Shown here one piece after another: positions 33,641 to 46,800 of a stretch of 64,000 nt of DNA; position 1 is the first letter of the stretch; every line of letters begins with the position of its first letter. Origin of the DNA: Linanthus parryae (taxonomy: Eukaryota; Streptophyta; Magnoliopsida; Ericales; Polemoniaceae); assembly GCA_023055425.1 (NCBI GenBank), contig JALGPY010000002.1, positions 142,101,927-142,165,926 on the forward strand, given 5' to 3'. A model generated the notes under the pieces. That model was not told where the DNA came from and searched no databases. It saw only the letters and a program-made list of their open reading frames with translations. Made by a program: the position numbers and the translations under genes.

Positions 33641-34121
33641 ATGTATGTTTGTTTTTTTTTTTTTTGTTTTTTTTTTTGTTTTTTTTTTTTGTTTTTTTTT
33701 ATGAAGGCCCCAAAACCGGTTTAAATTACAAACTGAATCCAGTCCGAAATTCACCCGAAATTAACTAAGTCGTCTGAAACACCCCGAAACATCCAAAATT
33801 GGCCGAAACACAAAGGATCTACCGAACTTCAACCCGGTATGTACCAGTACGAGCTGTAATTTGTTTTAAGAACGAAACGGTACAATATGCCGGAATGGGC
33901 TGAAACGGAACAAAATTTAAAACTATGATTATTACAACTAGACATGAAGAACGAGATGTCTGTGATTCGGGTAGTGTCCATGTGTGACAATAGATGAATG
34001 GTGTGAGGTGGATGGTGGAAGGATTCTTTTGTAACAATTGCCGAGTGATTGGGGAAATGCAGACAAAGCGAGTTTAGATAGAGGCTAGAGTTATTAGAAG
34101 AATTTAAAGTGTACATAATAG
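33641..34121. repeat. T-rich tract and unassigned repeat
   Basis: 33651-33700 is almost all T, broken by single G at intervals, in the form T(n)G. It may be the minus-strand tail of a LINE or SINE that truncated the outermost copia. The following 0.4 kb repeats ccgaaa-type words and has no gene. Confidence 0.45.
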
Positions 34122-34811
34122 TAGGGGTGCAACTTCGACGGGATGAACCTGACCAACCCGAACGCAGCCCGGACTAAAGTCGGGCTTGGGCACATGTTTT
34201 GAGTAATTTAGACGGGATTGGGCAGAAATTCTCAACCCGAATTGCAATTAGGGTCGGGCTTGGGTATGAATATTAGACGATGGGCTAGCCCGAATTGCCC
34301 GAGCTCTATACCCATTACCTATAAATGTTATATTTGGAGAGCATTATCTAGCATATTTATCAAGAATCTATTATTTTCTACTAACTATTAGTGATATTTT
34401 TAATTATGTTTATGTTCACAACTAATAGATTTTTTTTCTTCAAAAAATAACTAGTACTCTCTTGTATCATGGATAATTTTTTAATTTACTATAACAATGT
34501 ATAGTCATTATCTTTTAGCCTTAAATAACAAAAAAATTGAAGTGTCTACACTCGATATATATTTTTATATGTAAGTTATTAACTTAACTTTAAGGGGACA
34601 ACTTTAATTATGTTGAAGTGATAATTATGTTAATTCATTTAGTTTAATGGGCTAGCCCGAATTCAACCCGAACCCGAATTAGTTTGTTCGATTTCGGGCT
34701 TGGACGGGTTGGCGATGCACCTAACCCGGGCTGGGCTGGGCTTGGACAACCTCGACAGAAATCGGGCTTGGGCTTGGGCAAAGGCGTCAACCCGCCCGAG
34801 TTGCAGTCCTA
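34122..34811. mobile_element. Non-autonomous hAT-like element
   Basis: 690 bp with inverted ends: taggggtgcaacttcgacgg on the left and, reversed, taggactgcaactcgggcgg on the right. Subterminal zones are packed with cgggcttggg and cccgaa words. Flanking 8-mers cataatag and ctgaatgg match at five of eight positions, an old hAT-size TSD. The centre is AT-rich with no ORF. Confidence 0.8.
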
Positions 34812-34925
34812 CTGAATGGTGCCTAAATCAGAGATCTCAACAATGTAACCATGAACCTTTGTTTATACCCGATTCTTAAGCCATAGGCTTAAAAAAGACG
34901 CCTAAGTATATGACCGGAACCGGTT

Positions 34926-35130
34926 AGGGTTGTAAGTGGGCTGAACCTTTTTTTTTTTTTTTTTTTTTTTTGACCTCATTGATAAACGATTCAAACACGA
35001 AATCAAGTCGAAAATAAAAACATTGGTTGAGTTTGGCTCATTTAGGGCTCAAGTTGTCTGTTGTTCGGCTTGTGGCTCGTTTAACTAGCTCATTTACGGG
35101 CTCGAATTTGATCGACGAACTTGTATTTCT
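34926..35130. repeat. Truncated hAT-like end
   Basis: tagggttgtaagtgggctgaacc, then 26 T, then words such as ggctcgtttaactagctcatttacgggctcg. This composition is common in plant hAT MITEs. No second terminus found. Confidence 0.4.
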
Positions 35131-36880
35131 CTTGGGTACAAATGATAATATAAAATTCTTGAATTAAAGGTCATGTGTTATAACTTTAGATCAAACTCTT
35201 AAGAGAAATAAAGAACATACACTCTTTAGTATAGATATATTGTTTATTTGTTCTTATGAATGATTCAAAGCATCCGATTTTATTCTTATAAAGTAAATGT
35301 TTATGATATTATAAACATATACTGTATAAGAATAAAACCTATTAAATAGAGATCCAACTCTGATTAAATAAAGATCTACACTAATTAGGTCTGATATTGA
35401 GAAGTTACTCATAAGTAAGATAACCCTAAACTAGCTGCATTATCACTTTGTGACAATGTACATACTGCATTGTCAATTCACAATGAAAAGCACATGCATT
35501 ATCAAATATGTGACAAATAACCATTTCCACCCAATTTCGTTAAAGAGACTCATGGAATTTCTCTAATTGTTACAGGAAGAAAATTTTAGCATTCTTTAAT
35601 GAAAGGTGGTGCAGTACTTTCAATACCATTTTTTTTTCAATACACTTCTTCTCCAAACGAATTACCAATAACTAATAAAAGTTACCGATATTGTTTTCTC
35701 AAATAAATAAAGTTACCGGTCAACTAAAGGGGACTATGTTTTTTTTTTTTGAAATAAAAGGGGACTATGTTAAGTAAGGCATAAATCTAATTAATATTAA
35801 TTGATAAGTCAATATATGTTTGTTAATTATTGTACAAGAATTTTTTACCAAACTATTTATCAAGAAGGAAAACATTAAGAAAATAGTACACAAAATGACA
35901 TTCTCATCCAAACTTATCTTTTGTGCACGATATAGTTAAAGTTAAAAAATAGTAGACACAATCCCATCAACATGGATTTGGTATTACCCACACACCCCCC
36001 TCATCACAATCCAGAAGTCCTCGCCAAAACTCCAATAAAAACCCATTTTATATGAGAAAACTTACTAAAATTGAAAGCAGGTTGAAAGAAAAAATACTTT
36101 CCAATTAAGTAGGCTGAAACTTGAAAGTGAAGAAACAGGAGAAAAAATAGTAATGAGGGGGGTACAGTGGTCTTGCAAAAACGAGTTTGTAAGTATTAAC
36201 TGTTGTGCTGTAATTATCATCACCAATATATATATATATACACATATATATATATATGTATATGTATTATGTGTATATATATATATATTTATAATTAGGC
36301 ACAATAGTGTTGTGATGTGATTATGATTTTTTTTAGAATAATTGTGATTATGATTTTGATTTGTGTAGATAAAGTGGTATACTGAGGTGGCATAAATAAG
36401 GCAACAACCTGAACGATTCCTCGCAAAAGGCGTCGTTATGGCGAGCTATTCTTAGGTACTCATAGAGCTAATCACGCGTAGTGCTAAATTTCATTCACAT
36501 TTTGACATCCACAATAAAAGTGATGTGAGTGGAAAAGAGATAATAACTAAGTAAAATTCTAATTTTTTTCTATAACCTATAGAAATAATGGGTAACCCTA
36601 ATATCATATGTGTCAACTATTGAATTATGTTGAACACCACATGTCATGCTTACGTGGTTCTCTTATAACAAATAAAAATTCTCCGCGGAATCACCAAATA
36701 CCTGAGGGCTTCGCCTAGGCAATTCCCCTACTCGGCTACCCCCTAGGCGAGGCGATTGCCTATGAATATAAATTTGGGCAGGAATGGGATTACTTGCGTG
36801 ACTGCTTATAAATCCATTGCTTTTTCTCGATAGAGACGAATAAACCCCACCTAATTATTTATTACTCGAAATAAACCCTG
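35131..36880. other. Intergenic, no gene; AT microsatellite
   Basis: AT-rich. An alternating TA/CA/TG block at about 36226-36290 can fold back on itself. Further on, cctaggcaattcc (36713) and the reversed gcgattgcctat (36751) make a small inverted repeat. No gene seen. Confidence 0.6.
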
Positions 36881-37837
36881 CAGGCCTCAGACATTAATCC
36901 CTTCGCTCCCCACTGCTAATTACTCGGCGAAAAATCCTGACCCCCATTCGTTGATATCGACAACATAATTGAAGATTCGCAGGTCTCTTCCCTACAAGTT
37001 CCAGTCTCCGTTGATCACACTTCACTTTCTCTCTCTACACTGGTAAAAACCCTCTAATCCTCTTCTGGGTGTTACTCTATCCTCTTCACACACACACCCA
37101 AGTTCATATATATATATATATCTGTATCTATATCTCAAAACTATATTGCTGATGGAAGATATTGTTCCTTGACCCAGAGATAGCATGTCATTGCCTCAAT
37201 TTTAAGTTCTTTTCCATTGTTTTTGCTTTGGAATTATTATTTTGAATTGAGATAGATTTTAGTTCTGCTATGATCACGGTACTCATCATCTAACATTCGG
37301 GTGTTGCATGTTTAAGCTGATTGCGGTGTAAAAAACTGATTCTATACTCCAAGAATTTCACTGCGAAGTGTGATTTTCTGGGTATTATTATCATGTCTGG
37401 TTGATTGCATTAACCCTTCTATGTGTAGGGCACGTTTGGTGCAGGGATTGGAAATTTGGGGTACGGATGGCCCTACAGTATTATAGGTTGTATTTGATAA
37501 TAATGCTGAATTAGTTATACATTATGTAATATGTTTGTTTGCACCATTATAAAATAGAGTATTAAGACTAGTAAATTTTAGGCATAGAAAGGGTATAAAC
37601 AATAAGGGGGTATTGAATCTCCCCTTAAATTGCCCCTGCACCAAACGTGCCCTTAGTCTTCTGCAATTGCCGAGACTATGGTTTTTGTTCTTTTGTGTTG
37701 CCTTTGTGATTAGTCTTTGTTACCCTAATTGTCACTGGTATTGGGCAACAATGGTTCTGATATTTTTTATTTTTTTCCTTGCGCAATCAGATTAAATTCC
37801 AGACTAGTTCAGTTTGTATAGGAGTTGAATCAGCTAC
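36880..37837 (+). promoter_or_regulatory. 5' leader of RING gene with leader intron
   Basis: A likely leader exon ends tctacactg|gtaaaaacc at 37042. A pyrimidine-rich acceptor ttttttccttgcgcaatcag ends at 37790, 47 bases before the ATG. The intron (37043-37790) contains a MITE. Leader introns are common in plant genes and often raise expression; that role here is inferred. Confidence 0.65.
37428..37652. mobile_element. MITE in RING-gene leader intron
   Basis: 225 bp with near-perfect 19-20 bp inverted ends gggcacgtttggtgcaggg. The terminus resembles PIF/Harbinger (Tourist) elements, which duplicate TWA; the flanks here (gta, tta) are only a partial match. No ORF. Confidence 0.85.
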
Positions 37838-40800
37838 ATGGGTGCTTTTTGCTGTTGTTTTCGTGCTCCAGAAGTCGAAGAAATTGAAGAAATCGGGAGA
37901 CCCAACCATCAAAGTTGGGTCGGTCGCAATGTTATGAGTAAGGTATATATCATATAATCCCTCCTTGTCCAGAGTTCTGATATTTATTCTTTTAAGTTTC
38001 ACTTTGATATCTTGAATCACTAATTTTTATCTTTCTACCTAAAACCTTACACGTAGACCATCACATTAACCCTTTTCTTAGTAGATAAACGACCCTAAAA
38101 AATTGTATCTTGTAGTTCAAGAATGCAATTTATTCCAAAGTTTCATACTGGGACAAACCATGTCTACCTTTCCTATATGCATGTTTACTTTGGTGTCACC
38201 ACTTGTTGAACCATACCTTGTGAGTTCATGTTCAAAGGTACATGCCTTCATCGACTCTTGGTGAACATGAACCACTTCTACCTATCAATGCGACAGATAA
38301 CAATGCAGTCAAAGAGAGTACCTAAATCTTTCATTTACCTTTATTGCCACATGAACCGTGGTTGATGCTAAGAAAATTTTAATTTCTTCCTTACAAAATA
38401 TACCTTCTAATTCCCTAGAATCTAAATCCCTATAGCACGGTGCTTTATTCATTGCTCTTCCTATATAGCATCTAATTTTGATTTCTTATTCCTTCTGTCT
38501 ATCTTGGAATGCGAAAATCTTAATTGTTATAGTATCCTTGGAATGCTTGGTCATGCAAGTATGAGGACTAATTTGCTACTGTTGCACCATATTGCATATG
38601 ATTATAGATCTTGTACTTGCCACATTACTGACCTCTTAGTTCTGTTTCTGTCAATATGCTTTGCACTTTGTTATGCGTAATAGTCTATTGATCTATGGAT
38701 TCTGATATATCATTTCAGGGGACTGCCTCTTCAAGCGCAGCAGTTGTACCAAGTTACACACCAGTGAGGACTGAATGCCAATTGGCAGAAAACGTTAATT
38801 CTCTCTCTGAGGGAGAACAGGATGGAGAAAGAAACATCGAAACAAGCTCAAATATTGATAGTCATGACACAAAGAATGATTTATGTCTTATGCCTAAACA
38901 AGTAGATTATGCAGCAGAAGAAGAAGATGTCTGCCCAACATGTTTTGAAGGTAACTTTGACTCTAGGAACTTAGATTCATATTTAAATAGTACTATAGGG
39001 TAATGAACTACTCTTTATTATCCTAAAAAAATACAACTTGAAACAATGGAAATCGCTTACATAGTTAAACTGTTCTTCAAATTGACGAACTACTTTGGTC
39101 TATATTTACTCATTATTGCTAATTACTCTTTCTGACAGAATATACCCCAGATAACCCGAAGATAGTTACAAATTGTCATCACGAATATCATCTCAGTTGC
39201 ATCTATGAGTGGATGGAAAGAAGTGAGAAGTGCCCAATTTGCTCTAAGGTATAATGTTTCTCCATTATATTTTAATGGTTCGTTATCTTCAAATGCACTG
39301 CTGGTTTTCCAAGTTGTCGTATTGTGGTGAATGCTTGTTTTTTCTTTACTGTTATATTTTGGAGGCACTTTTTTGCATAGAAGTAGTCGGCACTTATTTT
39401 TTTAAGCTCAGTATGGTCTGAAGTTCTATACTTTTCTTCATGTAAGAGAAACAGCTGAATGGATGATGACCAAACCACTAACTTCTCACAGCTAACTCAA
39501 TGTGACTTCCCTTGCATTTTTTCGAAATAGATTTTTTTTATACATATTTGAACAAATAAAAGTATCATGTTGCCTCGTTTGAAGATAATTTGTTCGCTGG
39601 TTATGAATTATGATGGTATTGCACCTTTTTGTACCTCATCTTGAGACGATTCTTAATAGAATATGCTTAGGTGGTTGATATCACTGGATGATACTCGTTG
39701 ATGAACCCCGGTTTAAAAGCATTTGCACAACCCTGCTTTTTATGTAACTTGGCTGGTTTTCGTAATTGATTTAGCTGGCTAGTGTAATGGTCTGGCTAAT
39801 TTTAACGGTGTAATACTGATACTAACACCAAAACATTAGAGTGAGACGCTTGAAGAACAAACTGAAAGGTCATTTTAAGCCTTGCTCATCATAGAAATTA
39901 TCAAAATCTCCCTCAACCAATCCTTTTACTACCCAAAATAGGACACTTCTAACACTACAGTCTCTGTAGATAGGAGGGAATAGAAAAGAGGATGATGATA
40001 TTATCACGTCTTTTTCGATTGTCACCTTGAAATATAAATCTTTTGAGTTAAATGCAAAACCATTTAGATCCACTGATTGAAATATGATGATGAACATAAA
40101 GGTTTCTTGACCCGTCCTTGAGCAAGTTTTTATTCACTTTCTGGCAATTATTGATGGAGTTTGGGATTCTGAAGGTCCATCCTTCCCGTCATCTTTAAGA
40201 ATTGGAAGGGGCATCTCTTTTGATGTTCCAGAACAGGCTGGCTGGTCATATCCAGTCACTAACAGCTCAGTCTCTGGGCGGTCTTAAATGAAACTTGGGG
40301 AGTACTGAAGGCGGGTTCAATTGATATTGTTCTAAAACAATACAAAGATCTGGTTACAAGTCACATCTGATATTGAGAACTACAGCAGAGATTATGGGTT
40401 GATCGTATCTTATTACATAGTCCAGGGAACTAATGAAGGAGATTTGATTACCCATCTTCATGCCTCTTCTGGTCCATAATCTGAAGGGATATGATTGGTC
40501 TCGTAATGACTCTATTGAGGGGTATTCTGGACTTTCTTTCTAAAACCTCAATAGTGCGAATTGCAGGATATATAGCCTCTGTTGAAGTGCATATAGGTGA
40601 AAACATAGGGGTATGCTTAGTTTGCTCTTGTATCAATGTGGATTTTTTTTTCAATAAAATGCAAACTAGACACTGTTGAGTACGATGGCAACACTTACCA
40701 TTAGGACTGGCCTGGTGGCTAGAGCTTGGCCCTTCCTTTAAAGGTTGGAAGTGGAGCTAGGACGAGGCATGCTAGGTTTTTTGGCTGACTGCAATGTTTC

Positions 40801-41457
40801 ATAATTGTTCAGGAAGAGATGAGATGCATGAAGGAAGTACCTCATTATGGAGTAGTGTTGGGGCAGAATGATCAGGATTATTGTGTTTTTACTTAATTAC
40901 TCTTTACCATCTTTCTAGTTGGACTCAATAGAAACTGCTAACCTGCCCGTGGTTGGAGAGCAGACATGGTATGCTAACAGTCACAATAAGACATCACAGA
41001 GCAAGAACATGGTGAATTTGACATGCATATTTTAAGATCTGACGTCATATCAAACTAATCATTTGTTCAGAAATATTGTAATGTATAGAGTAGGTGCACG
41101 TGCACATCCTGGTATATTGTAATGTATAGAGTAGTTGCAAATGCACGTCCTGGTAGATTAGGGGAGCATTTGATTATAGTTAAACTTATTTCGTGGATAC
41201 AGTCTGACATGTTCAGGAGAGTCTTGTTAATTTCTCTGCCATCGATAGTATGATTATTCAATTCTCGTTCGCAGATCTCAAAATTTGGATTCCCTCGCAT
41301 CACACTAGCAATTTACATGCATAATAACCATGTTTAGAATTGAATTTGATTGGCTATAATGCCTCCGAATCATTGTTTACAAGCTCTTGTGTTTCTACTG
41401 TGTTGACTCCATTTATTTTTTTTCATCCAGCTGATGATATTTGATGAACCTACTTGA
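37838..41457 (+). CDS. RING-H2 E3 ubiquitin ligase (At3g02290-like), N-terminal MGAFCCC
   Basis: Coding exons 37838-37942, 38719-38950, 39139-39248, 41431-41457 give 157 residues, all joints GT-AG and in phase. Residues 1-7 MGAFCCC fit N-myristoylation at Gly2 and palmitoylation of the cysteines, so membrane attachment is likely. The middle is Ser/Glu-rich and disordered. RING-H2 spans residues about 107-145: CPTCFEEY, then TNCHHEYHLSCIYEWMERSEKCPIC, with the C-x2-C ... C-x1-H-x2-H-x2-C ... C-x2-C ligands visible. It ends SKLMIFDEPT, like the plant At3g02290 group. The family acts as ubiquitin ligases; substrate unknown. Intron 3 is 2.2 kb with no recognised gene. It converges with the MADS-box gene downstream. 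Confidence 0.9.
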
Positions 41458-43805
41458 TATCGGCCGAATTGAGAATGATATCCAGGAGAGATGTAGCAAC
41501 ATGTTTGAAGACGAAAGAATGGATACTCTACAGCACATTAGTACTGAAGTTTTTCCTTGTGGTTTTGCTATTGTACAGTCTGTAAGCAGTACATACATGA
41601 TTCTTAGAACAATTTATTGGTTCAATCATGATATCAATTTATTTGTTCATTTATTCGTGGATATTCTGAAAAGAATTGTGCGACACATATTATCGTGTAA
41701 TCATGCTTCTGCTTCTCACAATCTGCAATTGTATATCCTCTTCATTTGGCGGAATGGTTTAATTTGCCCACTATTTCAGTCTCAGTTTTGATCCCAGTCG
41801 TCAGTGTCATTCTATTAGTTAAATTTATCTGGAACTGTGTGCCACGTTACTTTGAGGAGGTTTCCTGCCTTGAAACTCTATAAGAGGGATGGAGGTTTTT
41901 GAATCCCTCAGCTAGTGCCTTGTTTACGCAGATTCATCATACACAGGGATAAAAAAAAAAAAAAGATACTTGCATGCTATTGTTTTATTAAAAAAAATAC
42001 ACGTGAAATTATGAAATTTTGAGATTTTTTTTAAAAACTGTTAAAAAAAATTACAAACTTTAAGATTGACGGATATATGTTAATAGAAATATATTTTATG
42101 TCTTGAAATGATGTAAAAATATGTAATTTTGATGAAATATATTGCATTATCTTACATATACCAAATTATTAAATTAAAAATTTATTTTTTTTAATTTTTT
42201 TTTAAATTTTAGTAAAACTTGTATTTCAAAAAAAGTTGGAGGTGAAAATAAGGGGTACAAAAGTCTTTTTGAAATTTTCCGTGCAATATTAACGGAAAGT
42301 TAACATAAGGTACCAACTAGCTCGAAAATCCAAAATTTGGGACCTGTGGTGCTCGAATTTGAATTTTGAGTACCCACTTGCTCGATTTTGCAAAATATGA
42401 GTACCTCCGGTGCAATTTAGCCTAAAAATTTCTTCTGTCATATTAGGGTACCTGCATTGCCTACCCGGGATGGATTTTAGGTCCATTATTCCAGAAAATG
42501 TCCTTAATTAGTGCCGTGCATACGCCTCGTAGTTGCATTTGACCTCCTCACATCTTTTTGCAATAAATGTGATTCACATAATGGTACGCCTAGTGGGCGG
42601 GCCAGGCACATGTATCCCCATTTATGGACCGGACCGGAACCGGCCCGCCCATTCTAGGATCGAGATTCCTGGGCCAGTTTGGACCATTTGACATCTCTGA
42701 ATGTGAGCTTCATTGCATCATAAGAGTACATAGGTTGGTAATGATTCCTGCTAGACGAAAGAGTCGTACACCAAGCAAGTAAGTATAATTTAGGCAATAA
42801 ACTAAAACATTAGGTTGAATGGGGTTTGCGAGGAATGCCTAAAGCCAGATTGGGCGAAAGTTATCTAGTCGCGAGGAAAGCCTAAACATGATCCCAATGG
42901 TGGTCCGGGTATTTGATGGAGTTTGAAAGGAGATGAAATCTTTGGCATAGCCTGTGAGATTGACGAGTCAACTCTTGTAATTGGAGCTGAATCCGGCTAG
43001 TTGACTATTCCATTATTGATTTTTCTCTAAGTTAGTCCCCGCTGTAATGAAATCCTGGATCCGCCCTGACTGCGATAACACCCTTCGCCATGGCTTTGAT
43101 GGTGGTGTGGGTGACTTCCCTATGTAGCAATGTAGAGGCAGAAGGCAGTGGAGGAAGAATGGTAGATACAAACGTCCTAAAAGATCTAGAGCTTTCTAGA
43201 GCTCGAACAATGTGCTTAAATATGCGCAATGCAAAAAGGTCATTCACCGGCAGCGCAAGCAATCGCCAAGCAGGGGCTGATCCAAGATTTCGCTTCAGTG
43301 AGGGCTATTCTTAACAGATAACATTTTGATGAATGAACCTAAATAGTGATACACAATCAAATGTGAGCAAGCAAGAGCGTTCCAGTGTAAGTCAGAAGAC
43401 GCTTCAAATTGGTCAGCTCTTCCTCATTATCCGAATAAGTCTTCAAATAATGCGGCGATGAATTCAACCTGTTCATTCAATCACAGGGTGCTCAAATCTC
43501 TTTATGATGCAAGAGAGATAAATTATCATAAAATAATTTCCTTGTCTAAAAGTTGTATATGACAAATCATATGACAAACAAGCCAGCTTATTTATTTTCA
43601 TCTTAACTCTTGAGGTCACGAACAAATGGTTTATACGACAGATGTATCATCATCTAGATGCAGGCGATGATTATTAACTATATATAGTTGAGTCCTTAAA
43701 AGTACTGATGTAGCTCTTATATGGTTACAGTAAACGCAAGAAATATATGTAAGTCATGTTGGAAAACGATGGAGAATCATCGTGCTTGAGCCATGAATAT
43801 AGGCC
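41458..43805. other. Region between convergent RING and MADS genes
   Basis: The first 200-300 bases are probably the RING 3' untranslated region. 41950-42240 is A/T-rich. 42305-42416 holds two diverged copies of a unit with (c)taccNactNgctcga ... aaaat-tgggacctNNggtg. 42590-42700 looks like one end of a hAT MITE (ccggaccggaaccggcccgc ... ccatttgacatctctga). No gene is supported. Confidence 0.55.
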
Positions 43806-46800
43806 TCAAACTGCCCACCATGGTTTAGCAGTATAATGAGACGTGGTTGCACCACTGATCGGATCCTCCACGTTGTATCTGCATAACACCAGAGGTACCT
43901 TGATGTGAGAAAATGATTTCAAGATGAAGTTGAATAGCCTGAATCCCTAAAATATGAAAATGCAAAGAAACAAAAAAAGAAAAAGTGAGTTAAGTACTTT
44001 TCTTAATAGAATAAAAATTATGAAGTTGATTCCGATTTAGGGATCATAATTGGAGTTTTCTACTGAGAGTAATTGAAATATTACAGTAAAGAAGACTAAT
44101 TCAAAATCAAGACCTTGGATTGACCAAAAAAGGCAGTACCCAGTCGTCTCGAATTTTATGTTTCGAGCAAAATTGTCTCTGGGACTTCTACAAACTTTTC
44201 CACCATTCTTTTTCCTACATGAATACAGTACTATTTTTTCTGATAACAAGCACTCTTAGTCTCTTACCCTTGCAGCTTTAATCTTAAACAAAATTACATT
44301 TTTTTTTCACTTTACATCTCTTCATATAATATTTTAAATTCTTAACGTATGAGTCATGACTTCTCAAAAACGTAAATAACGTTAATGATAACTTACCTTT
44401 CAAAAAAACGTTAATGATAACTTGAAAATTTATCAAAGGAAAACATCTTGTGAAGAATCAAACCAGATACTTATTTTTTGAGACAGAAGAAGAACATGTC
44501 ACAATCTAGAGGGCTGGAAACATACCCATTTTGCAGTGAACTACTGCACTCTCGAAGCTCAGCAGTAGCTTCAGACACTATGGAGTTGTGTCCGTACGGT
44601 ACGTTTAGTTCATCAGCTCCCTGTGATGGTTGAAGGAACACACTGATCTCCTCCAACTGTGAGTGACAGAGATGATCATTGTCAGGAGGGATACTTCAAG
44701 ACACGGAGATCATGCATCCTGTGTTTACTTGATTTACTTGTAAAAAGTGAAAGCAATACAAAATTAAACACATACATAAAGTTCGTAAAAAATATATCTA
44801 AATGAAAAATGATATTTTGGGAGAAAAGTAAACAGGGTCCCTAGTTTATATGGGATAACAACAACACTGCGTACTACATATATTCACAACAAAACTTGCT
44901 AAAAGATGTAAGATGTTACTCTGGTACCCCTCTGAGGGCATATCCCGAGGTACGGGGTGATGCCCACAAATTTATTCCCCTCCCGTTTCCCCAACTAAAC
45001 TTTTGAGAAATTGTATTTTCGTCAACCGAATTTGAACCCGAGATCCCATACAGGGGCTTCCAACGCTCTACCACTTGAGCTACCACGGTAGCTGCCCCAA
45101 CTAAAATATTCGATCGCTAAACATTAACTACTAAAAGAAAGTTTGAAAAAGGATCTAAACTGAAAATGATATTTTGGGAGAAAAATAACGTCGTGTCTAC
45201 TTTATATATGACTAGACCTTAGCCCAAGGGCACTGCCATTACAAAATGTGGATTAATCTATCCGTCCGTTTTTTTCTTTTTGAAAATAGAAATTGTATTT
45301 AGTTTCGATTAACCTGATAAAGACAGTGAGTTCTCTTATGGGAGGGAGATGAAGACCAATAAACATTTAGAACTTCAATATCAAATCTTAAGTCCACATA
45401 ATAGTAGTGAGGTCCAACTTAGTCTCTATCTAAACACCTTATTCTTAGCCTAATCCCCATAGTCATCTGTTATATGGATTGAAAAACTAATAAGTACTAC
45501 CTGCGTTTCTCCAGATTCTTTATAGTGCACAATCATTTTATTAACCAAAGTACCAGTCAAAGGAATCCTCAAAAGTCAAAGTAGAAAAAACCTTGCGGAG
45601 CGGAGGTAGTACTACATAAAATTCCAACAAAACCTTCTAAAAGATGCAAGTTGTTATCTTCCTGCTCGTGGGGGGTTGCCACTGCTCGTCCTCTTCTTCC
45701 CCTCACTCGTCCTCTTCTTCCCGTCACGTTCCCCCAACTAAAGTAAGGCGGTCTGTAGGTCTTCTCAACTGCGAGCCTGTCAGTCCGAGTTTTCTTAGGC
45801 TAGTTTAACTCTCTAGTGTGATTTACAGACTATTGCAATAGAACAGAAGTTTACCCAGTGCGAGCTTAAACAATAGTGGCCGCGAGTTTTCACGTCATTA
45901 AAAAAAGGAAAAAACCATCTCATCGCTATACCGTAACACCTGCCCCTCCAAATATATCCAACTAATCAACAATGTCAATTTTAGTTAAAACAAGTCATAC
46001 ACTTATGCATTTTCATGTTGGATTAGCATCGATAGATGAAATTTACAAGTTTTCAATTGAATTCTTTTGAATATTTTCTTTTGAACTCTATAATGGCTAC
46101 TTAAAGCTCACACACGCAGAGGCAACTAACACACACACACATAACTGTTATGTCACTCATGCCTCACGAACGATGAAAGAAACGAGAAAACACCAAATTT
46201 ACGTGGTTCACTAGCGCAAATCGAGCTAACTACGTCCACGACGAAGAGAGACCTTTATTTAACAGGACGAACGATTACAATATAGTGCACACACGTCCTA
46301 GACACTAAGGGAACACTTTATAGTACTTAGAACCGACCTAGAGCCCTCCTAGATGGATTAGTAAACAAATCCAAAACACCAGACCCGTGAGCAGGTCGCA
46401 CACCAGGTCGTGCGACCTGGCCTGCATATCGTGCGACCTCGAGCTCCTCAGGTCGTGCGAGAACTCAACCTTTGAAAACATCCTAAATACTCCAGGTCAT
46501 GCGACCTGTTGCCCAGTTTGTACGACCTCTGAGACGTCTTGAATGTTGCATCCTTTTGTCCCTTGCTCTCCATTTTGGATCCCTTTGGTCCCTGTTGATG
46601 ATCTTAATAATTTATTCAACTATTCATGAAAGAAATCGAAGAAATATCCACTCAGACTTGAATTCTCTCATCTAGCAACAACAGCTCCTCTTCTCGCAAA
46701 TAAAGCTTGCATCGTCCGTACCCAATGTCTCTCGTCACAGAGACTCACTAGACTCCCACCGGTCCGACATGCCCCTAAGGGCCTCACCGGCTCAAGATGT

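Noticed and set aside
36065..36304. 79-codon frame rich in Ile and Tyr
   Set aside because: Produced by the TA/CA microsatellite.
43090..43314. 74-codon frame between the convergent genes
   Set aside because: No recognisable motif; an overlapping opposite-strand frame is equally open.
45028..45098. Possible tRNA gene
   Set aside because: A and B boxes are present, but there is no acceptor stem pairing or anticodon arm and it continues into a SINE-like body.
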